Of a stretch of DNA of 64,000 nt, positions 7,860-17,015 are shown in pieces (positions within the stretch are counted from its first letter, which is position 1; each line of letters opens with the position of its first letter). Origin of the DNA: Brevundimonas terrae (GTDB taxonomy: Bacteria; Pseudomonadota; Alphaproteobacteria; Caulobacterales; Caulobacteraceae); contig NZ_JAASQT010000003.1 in the NCBI RefSeq assembly GCF_011761985.1, positions 301,898-365,897 on the forward strand, given 5' to 3'. The notes beneath the pieces were generated by a model. That model made no database searches. It saw only the letters and a program-made list of their open reading frames with translations, and was not told where the DNA came from. A program made the translations under genes and the position numbers.

Positions 7860-9725
7860 TCAGCCTGCGCCGAGGGCGACAGCGATGTGATAGGTGATGA
7901 AGGCGGCCAGATATGCCAGAGCGAACAGGTAGATCACAAAGATCGCCGTCCACTTCTTCGAGCCCATCTCGCGCTGAACCACACCGATGGTGGGCAGGCA
8001 CTGCGGGGCAAAGATGTACCAGGCGAGGAAGGACAGGCCCGTCGCCAGCGACCAGTCATTGGCCAGCACAGTGGCCAAGGTGCCGATGTTTTCCTCGGCA
8101 CCGGCCACCGAGTAAACGGTGCCCAGAACGGCCACGGCCACTTCACGCGCCGCCATGCCGGGGATCAGGGCGACAACCATCTGCCAGCTAAAGCCGATAG
8201 GAGCGAAGATAGGCTCCAGGAACTTGCCCATCATGCCCGCGAACGAATAGTCGATCGCCGGACCCGTTGCGCCTTCAGGCGGATAGGGGAAGGTCGACAG
8301 CGCCCAGACGATAATCATCAGCGGCAGAATGATCTTGCCCGCGCGTTTCAGGAAGATTTTGGCCCGCAGCCACAGGTTCATCAGCACCGACTTGATGTCC
8401 GGCATCTTATAGGCGGGCAGTTCCATCATGAACGGCTCGACCATGCCGCGCCACAGCACTCGGCGGATCACCAGCGACACCAGAAGCGCGCTGACAATGC
8501 CACCTGCATAAAGACCGAACATCACCAGTCCTTGCAGGCTGACCCAACCCCACACCGTCGTGTTGGGAATGAAGGCTGCGATAATCAGGGTATAGACCGG
8601 AATACGCGCCGAGCAGGTCATCAGCGGCGCAATCAGGATGGTGGTGAACCGGTCGCGTTTGGCATTGATAACCCGCGTGGCCATGATGCCCGGAATAGCG
8701 CAGGCAAAGCTGGACAATAGCGGAATAAAGGCACGGCCATGCAGGCCTGCCCCGCCCATGATCTTGTCCATCAGGAAGGCGGCACGGGCCATATAGCCCA
8801 GATCTTCCAGCGCAATAATAAACAGGAAGATCAGCAGGATTTGCGGCAGGAAGACCAGCACGCTGCCGACGCCGCCTATCAGGCCGTCCACCAGCAGGCT
8901 TCGCAACAGGTCATTGGTGACCGTCGCCCCCAGCCATTGGCCCAATAGGGCAAAACCGGCCTCGATCCCGTCCATCGCCGGAGTGGCCCAGGTGAATACC
9001 GCCTGGAACATCACAAACAGAACGCCGAACAGAATGGCCAGACCGGCCACCGGATGCAGCAACACCGCATCCAGCTTGCCCGTCAGCGTATCGGGACGGG
9101 CGGGCGGCTGCACATGCGCCTTCATCAGACGCTCGGCCTCGCGGTGGGCAGTACGCACCTCGGCAGCGGACGGCGCATGCCATTCGCTCTGGTGCGCGGC
9201 GTGTTTGGCCTGTTCCTCGACGGCGGCGATCAATTCCGGCAGGCCGCGCTTGCGCGTCGCCACCGTGGTGACAACCGGCATGCCCAGATCACGCGACAGA
9301 CCTTCAAGGTCGATCTGCAAGCCCTGACGCTGGGCGATGTCATACATGTTGAGGGCCATCACCATCGGGCGGCCCACCTGTTTCAGTTCCAGCGCCAGAC
9401 GCAGGACCAGACGTAGGTTGGTGGCATCGGCTACACAGACCAAAACATCCGGTGCAGCCTCGCCTTTGCGGGTGCCCAGCACCACATCGCGGCTGACTTC
9501 CTCGTCCAGCGAACGGGCGCGCAAGGAATAGGTGCCAGGCAGATCGGTGACGATCAGCGACTTGCCATCCGTCCCCTGCACGCGGCCTTCCTTGCGCTCG
9601 ACCGTCACGCCCGCATAGTTGGCGACCTTCTGGTGCGAACCTGTCAGGGCATTGAACAGCGCCGTCTTGCCGCTGTTGGGATTGCCGACCAGCGCAAAGC
9701 GAAGCGATTTGACCATAGCGTCCAT
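7860..9725 (-). CDS. feoB: Ferrous iron transporter FeoB
   Basis: Inner membrane Fe(II) permease with an N-terminal GTPase domain. G1 GNPNSGKT is at residues 14-21, G3 is DLPGTYS, G4 is ALNMYD. After a helical spacer the polytopic domain follows, with two gate-like repeats including ILLIFLFIIALEDLGYMARAAF and the FIPLLSSFACAIPG segment holding the conserved cysteine. At 621 residues it is shorter than the 770-residue E. coli protein, mainly after the core. Its ATG overlaps the feoA stop by one base (TGATG), so the two are coupled. Confidence 0.95.
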   Translation of the reverse strand: MDAMVKSLRFALVGNPNSGKTALFNALTGSHQKVANYAGVTVERKEGRVQGTDGKSLIVTDLPGTYSLRARSLDEEVSRDVVLGTRKGEAAPDVLVCVADATNLRLVLRLALELKQVGRPMVMALNMYDIAQRQGLQIDLEGLSRDLGMPVVTTVATRKRGLPELIAAVEEQAKHAAHQSEWHAPSAAEVRTAHREAERLMKAHVQPPARPDTLTGKLDAVLLHPVAGLAILFGVLFVMFQAVFTWATPAMDGIEAGFALLGQWLGATVTNDLLRSLLVDGLIGGVGSVLVFLPQILLIFLFIIALEDLGYMARAAFLMDKIMGGAGLHGRAFIPLLSSFACAIPGIMATRVINAKRDRFTTILIAPLMTCSARIPVYTLIIAAFIPNTTVWGWVSLQGLVMFGLYAGGIVSALLVSLVIRRVLWRGMVEPFMMELPAYKMPDIKSVLMNLWLRAKIFLKRAGKIILPLMIIVWALSTFPYPPEGATGPAIDYSFAGMMGKFLEPIFAPIGFSWQMVVALIPGMAAREVAVAVLGTVYSVAGAEENIGTLATVLANDWSLATGLSFLAWYIFAPQCLPTIGVVQREMGSKKWTAIFVIYLFALAYLAAFITYHIAVALGAG

Positions 9726-9994
9726 CAGGCTTCGCCTCCAATTTCGATATTCAGGCTGGCGGCCTCGCGGCGACGCAGCGCCACGCGCATGTCATCGACC
9801 TTGAGCGCAATCGGATCGCGCCCGAACAGGCCTTCATGCAGCAACTCGACCTTGGCCCCCTCGACCAGACCCAGCTCCAGCAGGCGGCGTTCCAGTTCCA
9901 CTTCGTGTTCTTCGTGATGGCAATGTGTGCCAACCTGCACGATCACGCCACGATCTCCACGCCGCGCTTCACTCAACCTGATGATTTTGGACAT
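9725..9994 (-). CDS. feoA: Ferrous iron transport protein FeoA
   Basis: Small SH3-like cytoplasmic partner of FeoB, 89 residues, with the typical RRLLELGLVEGAKVELLHEG and the closing DDMRVALRRREAASLNIEI strand. Odd point: a metal-ligand-like cluster HCHHEEHE at residues 24-31, where many family members have a short loop. An upstream GTG at 10054 would add 20 residues, but the ATG at 9994 fits the family length. First gene of feoAB. Confidence 0.9.
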   Translation of the reverse strand: MSKIIRLSEARRGDRGVIVQVGTHCHHEEHEVELERRLLELGLVEGAKVELLHEGLFGRDPIALKVDDMRVALRRREAASLNIEIGGEA

Positions 9995-10043
9995 TGTTCT
10001 CTGAATTTGCTGGCGCAGTCGCAGCACCCGTTCGTCTTTGAGA

Positions 10044-10054
10044 GTGATTATCAC
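10044..10054. promoter_or_regulatory. Palindrome upstream of feoA
   Basis: GTGAT-T-ATCAC, an 11-base perfect palindrome 50 bases before the feoA ATG. It shares ATTATC with iron-regulator boxes but is too short to be called a Fur site from sequence alone. Confidence 0.3.
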
Positions 10055-10180
10055 CTACTAATACGCGGCGTCCAGTAAGCGGGCGGTATATTGCGGTTAT
10101 GACAAAGCTTACCCACAGGGCGTTCTGTCCCGTTGCAGAGGCCGACCATTGGGCTACAACCCCGACAACGGAGATCGCCC

Positions 10181-10705
10181 ATGCCCTTTTCAATCGTCCT
10201 GAACCCGCAGACCCGTATGGTCCCCCTCATGGCCGGATGCGCCCTGTTGCTGGCCGCCTGTGGTTCCGGCGGCGAGGTGGCCGACAGCGCACCGCCAGCG
10301 GCCAAGCGCCCCGAGCCGACGCAGGAACAGAAACTGGCCCTGCTGGCCGCCCTGCCCGCCCCCTATAACAGTGGTGATCTGGAAAATGGCCGTCGCGTCT
10401 TTGCCCGCTGCCGTTCGTGCCACACCATCACCGAGGGCGGCCCCAACATGACCGGCCCGAACCTGTACGGTCTGTTCGGCAGCACGGTCGGCACCCACGA
10501 GAAATACCGCTACTCCAACGCCCTCAAAGATGCCGACTTTGTCTGGGATGCCGAAAAGCTGGACGAATGGCTGCTGCGCCCGCGCGACTTCCTGCCCGGA
10601 AACAAGATGAGCTTCGTCGGCATCGCCAGCGAACAGGACCGCAAGGACGTCATCGCCTTCCTCAAGGTCGAAACCGGCTACGCCCCCGATATGGAAAACC
10701 CGTAA
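10181..10705 (+). CDS. Membrane-anchored (lipoprotein) c-type cytochrome
   Basis: 174 residues. A lipobox LLAAC places the lipid-bearing cysteine at residue 27, so the protein is tethered on the periplasmic side. One haem site, CRSCH at 77-81; the sixth ligand is likely M143 in PGNKMSF, as in class I cytochromes of the c2/c550 type. It would carry electrons between respiratory complexes. Start at 10181 has GGAG six to nine bases upstream; an earlier in-frame ATG at 10133 would spoil the signal peptide. No oxidase genes are adjacent. Confidence 0.9.
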   Translation: MPFSIVLNPQTRMVPLMAGCALLLAACGSGGEVADSAPPAAKRPEPTQEQKLALLAALPAPYNSGDLENGRRVFARCRSCHTITEGGPNMTGPNLYGLFGSTVGTHEKYRYSNALKDADFVWDAEKLDEWLLRPRDFLPGNKMSFVGIASEQDRKDVIAFLKVETGYAPDMENP

Positions 10706-10724
10706 GTTGCATACTGGAAGCAAA

Positions 10725-10768
10725 GCCCCCTCAAGCAACGAGCGACCGCGTCGCGAGCGTTAGGGGGC
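10725..10768. repeat. Structured intergenic repeat, copy 1
   Basis: 44 bases: outer stem GCCCCCT / AGGGGGC around a 30-base core that folds again (AACG with CGTT, GCGAC with GTCGC, loop CGC). Copy 2 follows 10 bases later with the same core fold and a different outer stem. Confidence 0.8.
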
Positions 10769-10778
10769 ACTCTAAAAA

Positions 10779-10828
10779 GCTCGCCTCTCAAGCAGTGAGC
10801 CATCGCGTGGCGAACGTTAGAGGCGAGC
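10779..10828. repeat. Structured intergenic repeat, copy 2
   Basis: 50 bases: outer stem GCTCGCCTCT / AGAGGCGAGC around a 30-base core that matches copy 1 at 24 of 30 positions. The differences keep the base pairs of the inner stem (a G-C pair becomes C-G; two others become wobbles). Confidence 0.8.
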
Positions 10829-10841
10829 GTCCCGCCCAAAC

Positions 10842-10871
10842 AAAAAGAGCCGCCCCTTGGGGCGGCTCTTT
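10842..10871 (-). terminator. Terminator of the RND efflux operon
   Basis: AAGAGCCGCCCC / GGGGCGGCTCTT with a two-base loop; TTTTTG follows on the minus strand. The efflux permease gene stops 17 bases upstream. Confidence 0.88.
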
Positions 10872-10887
10872 GCAGTTTTGGCCAAGA

Positions 10888-13800
10888 TCAATGAGCGCTC
10901 AAATCGGGCACCTTGCCCTCGGCACGTTCCTGCGCTTCCCATTCCTCGATCTTGCGCGAGGTATAGTCAGGCGACTTGGTGAAACGGGCCAGAACGCCAT
11001 AGATCACCGGCACGATGAACAGGGTCAGCAGGGTTGCAAACAGCGCCCCGCAGAAGATCACCACACCAATGGTCTGACGGCTGCCCGCCCCTGCCCCCTG
11101 CCACAGCATCAGCGGCAGCGCGCCAAAGGCCGAGGCCAGCGACGTCATGATGATCGGGCGAAGACGCAGGGCCGAGGACTCGATGATGGCCTCGCGGATC
11201 GAACGTCCCTGATCGCGCAGCTGGTTGGCGAACTCGACGATCAGAATGCCGTTCTTGGCCGCAACACCGACCAGAATGATCAAGCCGATCTGGCTGTAGA
11301 TGTTCAGGCTGGAGCCCGCCATCAACAGGCCGAACAAACCACCCGCCGCCGCCAGAGGCACGGTCAGCATGATGACCGCAGGCGTGATCCAGCTTTCGAA
11401 CTGGGCCGCCAGCACGAGGAAGACCAGCAGCAGAGCCAGCACAAAGGCCCACATCACCGCGCCACCGGCCTCGGCCTGATCGCGGGCCGTGCCGCCCCAG
11501 CGGATATTGACCACGCCCTGAGGCTGTTTGGCAGCTTCGTCGTTCAGGAACTGGACGGCATCGGCAATCGTCATACCCGGCGTCAGGTCTGCCGACAGGG
11601 TGATGGCACGCTGGCGGTCCAGACGGCGACGATCCGGCGTATCGCCCGATGTCTTGGTCGTAACCACCGATGACAGCGGCACCAACTGGCCCGCACCCGT
11701 CGAAACATACAGACCTTCAAGGTCCGACACATTGCGACGGTTGTCGCGGTCGGTTTGCAAGATCACATCATATTCCTGACCGCCCTTGATATAGGTGGTC
11801 GCGCGACGCGACCCGAACATGGTTTCCAGCGTACGGCCAACCTGCTGCGAGGAAACGCCCAGAGCGGCGGCTTTTTGCGGATCCACATCGACCAGCAGAC
11901 GCGGCGCGTTCGGTTCATAGTTCATACGCGGACGCGAGAAGCCCGGGTTTTGCATCGAGGCCGCCATAACCGGACGCAGCCAGTTATAGATGGCCGCATA
12001 GTCGGAGCCGGTCACGATCATCTCGACCGAGTTACCGCCGCCGCCACCACCGCGCTGGAAGGCACCCGGCGTCGAGGCGTTGACCTGTGCGCCCGTCTGG
12101 TTACGCAGACGGCCGTTCAGTTCCTGGGCAATATCGGCCGCCGGACGATCACGCTCTGACCAGTCGGCCAAATTCATGATGATGTTGCCCGAGTTGAAGG
12201 AGCCGCCACCAAAGCCCGGCGACGTCACCAGATAGTTGTTCACCTCGCCGCTCTCACGGTAATCCTCGAGGATCGGTTCGATCCCCAGCAGGATCTCGCG
12301 GATATAGTCATAACCCGCGCCTTCCGGCCCTGCGACACGCACCATGACGCGACCACGGTCTTCGTCCGGTACCAATTCGTTCGGCAGGGCCAGAGCCATA
12401 CCGACCGCACCCGCACCGACCAGCACCACGGCGGCAATCACGCCACCCACCGCAATACGGCGACCCATCAGCATGTTGAGCGAGTTGACGTAGGAGTTTT
12501 TCAGCTTGTCCATGGCGTAATCGACCTTGCGGCCCAGCCACCCCGTCGAGGAGGTCGGACGCAAGATCTTGGACGCCATCATCGGCGACAGGCTAAGCGC
12601 AAGGAAGGCCGAGAAGCCCACCGCTGCGGCAATCGCAGCGGCCAGCTCAACAAACAGACGCCCCACATAACCCGGTAGGAACATCAGCGGCGCAAACACC
12701 GACAGAAGCACAATAGTGGTCGCGACCACCGCGAAGAACACCTGACGCGCCCCGCGCTCGGCGGCGATCAGTGGCGGCTCGCCCTGATCCAGACGACGCT
12801 GGATGTTCTCGACCACCACAATGGCGTCATCCACCACCAGACCAATCGCCAGCACCAGTGCCAGCAGGGTCAGAAGGTTCAGCGAGAAGCCCAGCGGTGC
12901 CAGAATGATAAAGGTCGCCAGCAGACAGATCGGGGCCACCACTGACGGCACGATGGCCGCGCGCAGACTGCCCAGGAAGATAAAGTTGACCAGCGCCACA
13001 AGCGCCATCGAAATGCCGATGGTGATCCAGACCTCGTCAATGGCGTGCGAGGTAAAGACCGAGTTGTCGGAGCCGACTTCCAGTGTCGTACCGGCAGGCA
13101 GGCTGCCGCGTACTTCTTCCATCAGCTTGCGGGCACCCGCACTGATTTCAAGGTCGTTCGACTGGGCCTGACGGGTGATGGCCAGACCGATCTGGTCGAT
13201 GCTGTTGCCACGGAACAGGCGGCGATGCTCGACCGGCCCCTCTTCGACACGGGCAATATCGCCCAGACGCGTCACATAGGTGGCCGTGCCGGTCAGGCCG
13301 CTGGCCGAGGCGGCACCGCGCGTACCGATCGGCAGGTTGGCAAAGTCCTCTGGGCGCGAATAGTTACGCGCCACACGAACCGTATAATCCTTTTGGCTGG
13401 CCTCCAGCGAACCGGCAGGCAGTTCAACATTCTGGCTGGTCAGGGACTGTTCGACATCCGTAACCGTCAGGCCGCGCGCCGCCATGGCGGCGGGGTCCAG
13501 CCAGATACGCATGGCATAGGTCTGGTCACCGAAAATATTGACCTGCGCCACACCCGGTACGGTGGCAAAACGGTCCACCAGATAGCGGTCGGCATAGTCC
13601 GTCAGCTCCAGACGGTTCATCGTCGTCGAGCGCAGGAACAGGATGATAATCGGAGAAGAATCCGAGTCCGCCTTGGACACGGTCGGCGGATCGGCCTGAT
13701 CGGGCAGACGGCCCATAACGCGCGAAACACGGTCGCGGACATCATTGGCCGCGTCGTCGATATTACGGTCCAAACGGAACTCGATATTGACGTTGGAGCG

Positions 13801-14061
13801 GCCGTCGCGGCTGGTCGAGGTAATCCGCTCGACGCCCTGAATACCGGCAATCTGTTGCTCGATCGGCTCGGTAATCCGGCTCTCGATCACCTCGGCAGAG
13901 GCACCGGCATAAGACGTACTGACCGACACCACCGGCGGGTCAACGTCGGGAAGTTCACGCACCGGCAGCATGAAGAAGGCTGCCAGACCGATGACACACA
14001 ATACAATGGCCGCAACCGCCGCAAAGACCGGACGGCGGACCGATACATCGGACAACATCAT
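10888..14061 (-). CDS. RND multidrug efflux permease (HAE1 family)
   Basis: Inner membrane proton-driven pump subunit, 1057 residues, the usual length. It begins with the cytoplasmic LSDVSVRRPVFA and first membrane helix; the proton-relay helix carries GLVVDDAIVVVENI, and the duplicated half ends with LVGVAAKNGILIVEFANQLRDQG. Two large periplasmic loops occupy about 40-330 and 560-860. The ATG overlaps the stop of the membrane fusion gene by one base (TAATG), so both subunits are made together. No outer membrane TolC gene is adjacent. Substrates cannot be inferred. Confidence 0.94.
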   Translation of the reverse strand: MMLSDVSVRRPVFAAVAAIVLCVIGLAAFFMLPVRELPDVDPPVVSVSTSYAGASAEVIESRITEPIEQQIAGIQGVERITSTSRDGRSNVNIEFRLDRNIDDAANDVRDRVSRVMGRLPDQADPPTVSKADSDSSPIIILFLRSTTMNRLELTDYADRYLVDRFATVPGVAQVNIFGDQTYAMRIWLDPAAMAARGLTVTDVEQSLTSQNVELPAGSLEASQKDYTVRVARNYSRPEDFANLPIGTRGAASASGLTGTATYVTRLGDIARVEEGPVEHRRLFRGNSIDQIGLAITRQAQSNDLEISAGARKLMEEVRGSLPAGTTLEVGSDNSVFTSHAIDEVWITIGISMALVALVNFIFLGSLRAAIVPSVVAPICLLATFIILAPLGFSLNLLTLLALVLAIGLVVDDAIVVVENIQRRLDQGEPPLIAAERGARQVFFAVVATTIVLLSVFAPLMFLPGYVGRLFVELAAAIAAAVGFSAFLALSLSPMMASKILRPTSSTGWLGRKVDYAMDKLKNSYVNSLNMLMGRRIAVGGVIAAVVLVGAGAVGMALALPNELVPDEDRGRVMVRVAGPEGAGYDYIREILLGIEPILEDYRESGEVNNYLVTSPGFGGGSFNSGNIIMNLADWSERDRPAADIAQELNGRLRNQTGAQVNASTPGAFQRGGGGGGNSVEMIVTGSDYAAIYNWLRPVMAASMQNPGFSRPRMNYEPNAPRLLVDVDPQKAAALGVSSQQVGRTLETMFGSRRATTYIKGGQEYDVILQTDRDNRRNVSDLEGLYVSTGAGQLVPLSSVVTTKTSGDTPDRRRLDRQRAITLSADLTPGMTIADAVQFLNDEAAKQPQGVVNIRWGGTARDQAEAGGAVMWAFVLALLLVFLVLAAQFESWITPAVIMLTVPLAAAGGLFGLLMAGSSLNIYSQIGLIILVGVAAKNGILIVEFANQLRDQGRSIREAIIESSALRLRPIIMTSLASAFGALPLMLWQGAGAGSRQTIGVVIFCGALFATLLTLFIVPVIYGVLARFTKSPDYTSRKIEEWEAQERAEGKVPDLSAH

Positions 14062-15242
14062 TAGCGGTCAGCCTTGGCTTGGGCTTGTGCTTGGGCTGGT
14101 GCCTGAGCTTGTGCAGTCTGTCCCTTGGACTTGTCCTCGGTCCGCACCGGCGCACCGGGTTGAATCCGGTTCAGGCCAGATGCCACCACACGATCATTGA
14201 GCGACAGGCCCGTAACGATCTCGACAAAGCCGCTTTCAACCGAGCCGGGCTGGACCTCGACACGCTGGGCCATGCTGCCCTGCTCGCCACCGGCGATACG
14301 GTACACAAAAGCACCCGCGCCTTCGTACTGGACCGCCGCTTCCGGCACAGCCAGCGCCTGACGCTGACCTTGGCGCACAGCGACACGCATCATCATGCCC
14401 GGACGGATATCACCACCCGGATTGGGGAATTCGGCACGGGCGGTCACAGCGCGGGTCTGCTCGTCCACACGCACATCCATCAGGGCAATTCGGCCCTCAA
14501 AGGTGCGGCCCGGATAGGCATCTGCAGTTGCCGTCAGCGCCGTTCCGGCCCGCAGGGTCGAAAGGAAGCGCTCCGGCACAGCAAAGTCCACACGGATGCT
14601 GCTGAGATCATCCAGCGTGGTGATAACCGTCCCCGGACTAATCAGCGTGCCCGGCGTTACGGTCGTCAGACCCAGCACGCCCGCGAACGGTGCGCGCAAA
14701 ATACGGTCACCACGGCGGGCCTCGGCTGCGGTCACTGCGGCGCGGGCGGTTTCCAGTGCCGTTTCGGCATTTTCGGCCATCACACGCGGCGCGACGCCAC
14801 GTTCGGCCAGAATTTTATAACGGTCATACTCGCGCTGGGCCTGCGTCAGCTGGGCACGCGCCTGAATGATGGCAGCGTCTTCCTCGGCGGCTTGCAGTTC
14901 GACCAGCGGAGCCCCCACGCGCACGGCCTGTCCGTCATTGAAGAAGACCCGCGTCACCAGTTCCGAGGTCGAGGAAGTGATATTGACCGAACGCAGGCTG
15001 CGGGCCACGCCCAGAACCTTCAGATCATCGCTGAATTCACGCGATTGCGGGCTGGTCGCCTCGACCAACTGCCCGCCCCCTCGGCCGCCCGGACCACCCG
15101 GCCCCGTCGGGCCGTCATTAGCCAGCGCAATCTTGAGAACAGCCGCAACCAGCATCAGGGCAACAACCGCCCCCGCCACGATAATAAAAAAATGGCGCTT
15201 GATCACGCTCGTTACTCTCCCCGACACACTGCGGTTCCGCAT
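14061..15242 (-). CDS. RND efflux periplasmic adaptor (membrane fusion protein)
   Basis: 393 residues. A membrane anchor (about 17-40) is followed by a Gly/Pro-rich linker, the lipoyl-like half motifs (FFNDGQAVRVGAPLVEL and ILRAPFAGVLGLTTVTPG), an alpha-hairpin rich in Ala/Gln/Glu, and the beta-barrel domain. The tail is an unusual Gln/Ala repeat (AQAQAPAQAQAQAKADR). It bridges the permease to an outer membrane channel. A GTG at 15206 with GGAGAG eight bases upstream is a good alternative start and would leave only five residues before the anchor. Confidence 0.92.
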   Translation of the reverse strand: MRNRSVSGRVTSVIKRHFFIIVAGAVVALMLVAAVLKIALANDGPTGPGGPGGRGGGQLVEATSPQSREFSDDLKVLGVARSLRSVNITSSTSELVTRVFFNDGQAVRVGAPLVELQAAEEDAAIIQARAQLTQAQREYDRYKILAERGVAPRVMAENAETALETARAAVTAAEARRGDRILRAPFAGVLGLTTVTPGTLISPGTVITTLDDLSSIRVDFAVPERFLSTLRAGTALTATADAYPGRTFEGRIALMDVRVDEQTRAVTARAEFPNPGGDIRPGMMMRVAVRQGQRQALAVPEAAVQYEGAGAFVYRIAGGEQGSMAQRVEVQPGSVESGFVEIVTGLSLNDRVVASGLNRIQPGAPVRTEDKSKGQTAQAQAPAQAQAQAKADR

Positions 15243-15305
15243 AACGCCTGTACGCGTTAGTGCAAATGAAACTGATTAAACGACGCTGTTTGGTGGTTCC
15301 GTCGG

Positions 15306-16097
15306 TTAAAAACGTTTCCACAAAGCCACAATCGGCCCATCACCTGCAGGAATATTGCGTCCGGCGGTTGTGGCACGCCAACCGGCCTGTACGGACCAGT
15401 CATTCCAGTGGCGCACAATCCCCGCCTCAAGCGTCAGCCAGCGCGCCCCGCCGACATCGCTTTCGATATCGGCCTTGCCCGCATAAAACTGGGCCATGGC
15501 CATGTAGTTTTCACGAAAATGAACACCCAAAGTGCCTTCCGCCCGCACTTCATCGGCCAAACCATCGCGCCAGCGCTGGGCCAGTTGCAGTTCGTAAAAT
15601 CCGGGATAGCGACCGCCGAAACTGCGCCCAGCCAGCACTCTGAGATCGGCCTCCTGCTCGCCCTCGCCCGCAGATCCCCATGCCGCATTGCGACCTTGGG
15701 TATCGGACACATAGCTGGCCTGTAGCGAGACCTGCCAACCGTCCTTGTCCAGAGCCTGCCAGCGTCCGCCGATTTCCACCGGCCCCATGCCGCGATAGCG
15801 GTGAAATCCGTCATCGGCATCCTGCCAGTCGGTTTTGACCAACAGAGTCACGCGCTCGCTCAGGCCATACTCCCCCCAGACCGACAGCACATGGTCCTGC
15901 CGCTGTTGGAGCAAGGCCACCTGATCCCCGTCCTCGTCAAAACGAAAGCTGGACCAGACCGGCTCGTATTTGACGATCACCAGCCCCTGTCCCTCGGGCT
16001 GGTTCCACGCCCCCGCCATCACAGGGCCGGCCAGTGCCGTTCCTGCGATGACCACCAGTGCGCCCAACCGATGAAGCAGCCCCCCCGAGTGCTTCAT
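15306..16097 (-). CDS. Putative outer membrane beta-barrel protein
   Basis: 263 residues, no family recognised. A signal peptide (first about 28 residues, VMAGA) is followed by alternating-residue strands and a C-terminal aromatic residue (ALWKRF), the signature recognised by the barrel assembly machinery. Repeated E-x-G-x-x-W patterns suggest 10-12 strands. Its ATG overlaps the aldolase stop by one base (TGATG), so the two are co-expressed. Confidence 0.65.
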   Translation of the reverse strand: MKHSGGLLHRLGALVVIAGTALAGPVMAGAWNQPEGQGLVIVKYEPVWSSFRFDEDGDQVALLQQRQDHVLSVWGEYGLSERVTLLVKTDWQDADDGFHRYRGMGPVEIGGRWQALDKDGWQVSLQASYVSDTQGRNAAWGSAGEGEQEADLRVLAGRSFGGRYPGFYELQLAQRWRDGLADEVRAEGTLGVHFRENYMAMAQFYAGKADIESDVGGARWLTLEAGIVRHWNDWSVQAGWRATTAGRNIPAGDGPIVALWKRF

Positions 16098-16861
16098 CAG
16101 GCATCATAACCGGGTGATCGTCGATCCAGTTGGCGCAGTGCGCCCGCCCATGCCAGAGCCGCAATCATGCCTACGCCCTGACCTTGGTATTTTGTCTCTT
16201 CCTGCGCGGCATCGGGGGCGTGCAATACGTTTTCAACGCCAGCCGACAGGGCCGCCACCTGTTGTGCACAGGCCCGCTCAAGGAAGAACATCCGCACCCA
16301 CGCTGCCGCCGCCGTCTCTCCAACCGCCAGCGTGCCGTGATTGCGTAAAAGCATCATGTTCTTGTGGCCCAGATCGGCCACAAGACGCTCGCGTTCGTCA
16401 TGGTTGAGCGCCAGCCCTTCATAACCATGATAGGCCACATCGTTCTGCAACAGACAGGCATTCTGGCTCAGCGGCAAAAGGCCATGCTTCTGGGCCGCCA
16501 CTCCGACGCCCGCCACGGTGTGCAGGTGGATGACGAAATGGGCATCGTCACGCGCCGCATGCACAGCCGAATGGATCGTAAAGCCCGCCGGATTGATAAA
16601 GCTGTCGGTGTCCTGAACGACGTTCCCGTCCAGATCGACCTTTACCAGCGAGGAGGCCGTGATTTCCTCGAAATAATAGCCGTAGGGATTGATCAGAAAA
16701 TGCGTTTGCGGGCCGGGAACACGGGCGGAAATATGGGTGAAGATCATATCGTCCCACCCGTTCATCGCGACCAGCCGATAAAGGGCCGCCAGCTCTGTGC
16801 GCGTCTTCCATTCGGCCTCTGACACACTGGTTTTCAGGCCTGAATACTCGCCGTCAGCCAT
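16097..16861 (-). CDS. Class II aldolase/adducin family protein
   Basis: 254 residues. The family fold is clear: an N-terminal helix with LAALYRLVAMNGWDDMIFTHISARV, the FLINPYG strand, the metal site HLHT near residue 112-115, and a third histidine in the RNHG motif near 174. Enzymes of this family cleave or epimerise sugar phosphates, but many members without a clear acid residue in the usual place have no assigned reaction. Translationally coupled to the following outer membrane protein. The substrate is unknown. Confidence 0.87.
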   Translation of the reverse strand: MADGEYSGLKTSVSEAEWKTRTELAALYRLVAMNGWDDMIFTHISARVPGPQTHFLINPYGYYFEEITASSLVKVDLDGNVVQDTDSFINPAGFTIHSAVHAARDDAHFVIHLHTVAGVGVAAQKHGLLPLSQNACLLQNDVAYHGYEGLALNHDERERLVADLGHKNMMLLRNHGTLAVGETAAAAWVRMFFLERACAQQVAALSAGVENVLHAPDAAQEETKYQGQGVGMIAALAWAGALRQLDRRSPGYDA

Positions 16862-17015
16862 CGGATTTTCCTTCCCTCAAAGACCCGCCCATTCGCCCCG
16901 ACACTGTTATGCGAAAGCGTCACCGTCAAGCTGCGCGGTTAACCCTGTTTTCATAGGGTCCAACTAGAAATAGCCACCTGCTATTCGGAGTTTTCCGCGT
17001 TTGCCGTCCCCGGAC

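Noticed and set aside
10044..10054. Fur box before feoA
   Set aside because: The palindrome is only 11 bases and covers just part of the iron-box consensus; kept as an unnamed palindrome.
10417..11673. Open frame of 418 codons through the structured repeats into the RND gene
   Set aside because: Runs in another frame of the cytochrome gene, through the repeats and antisense to the permease.
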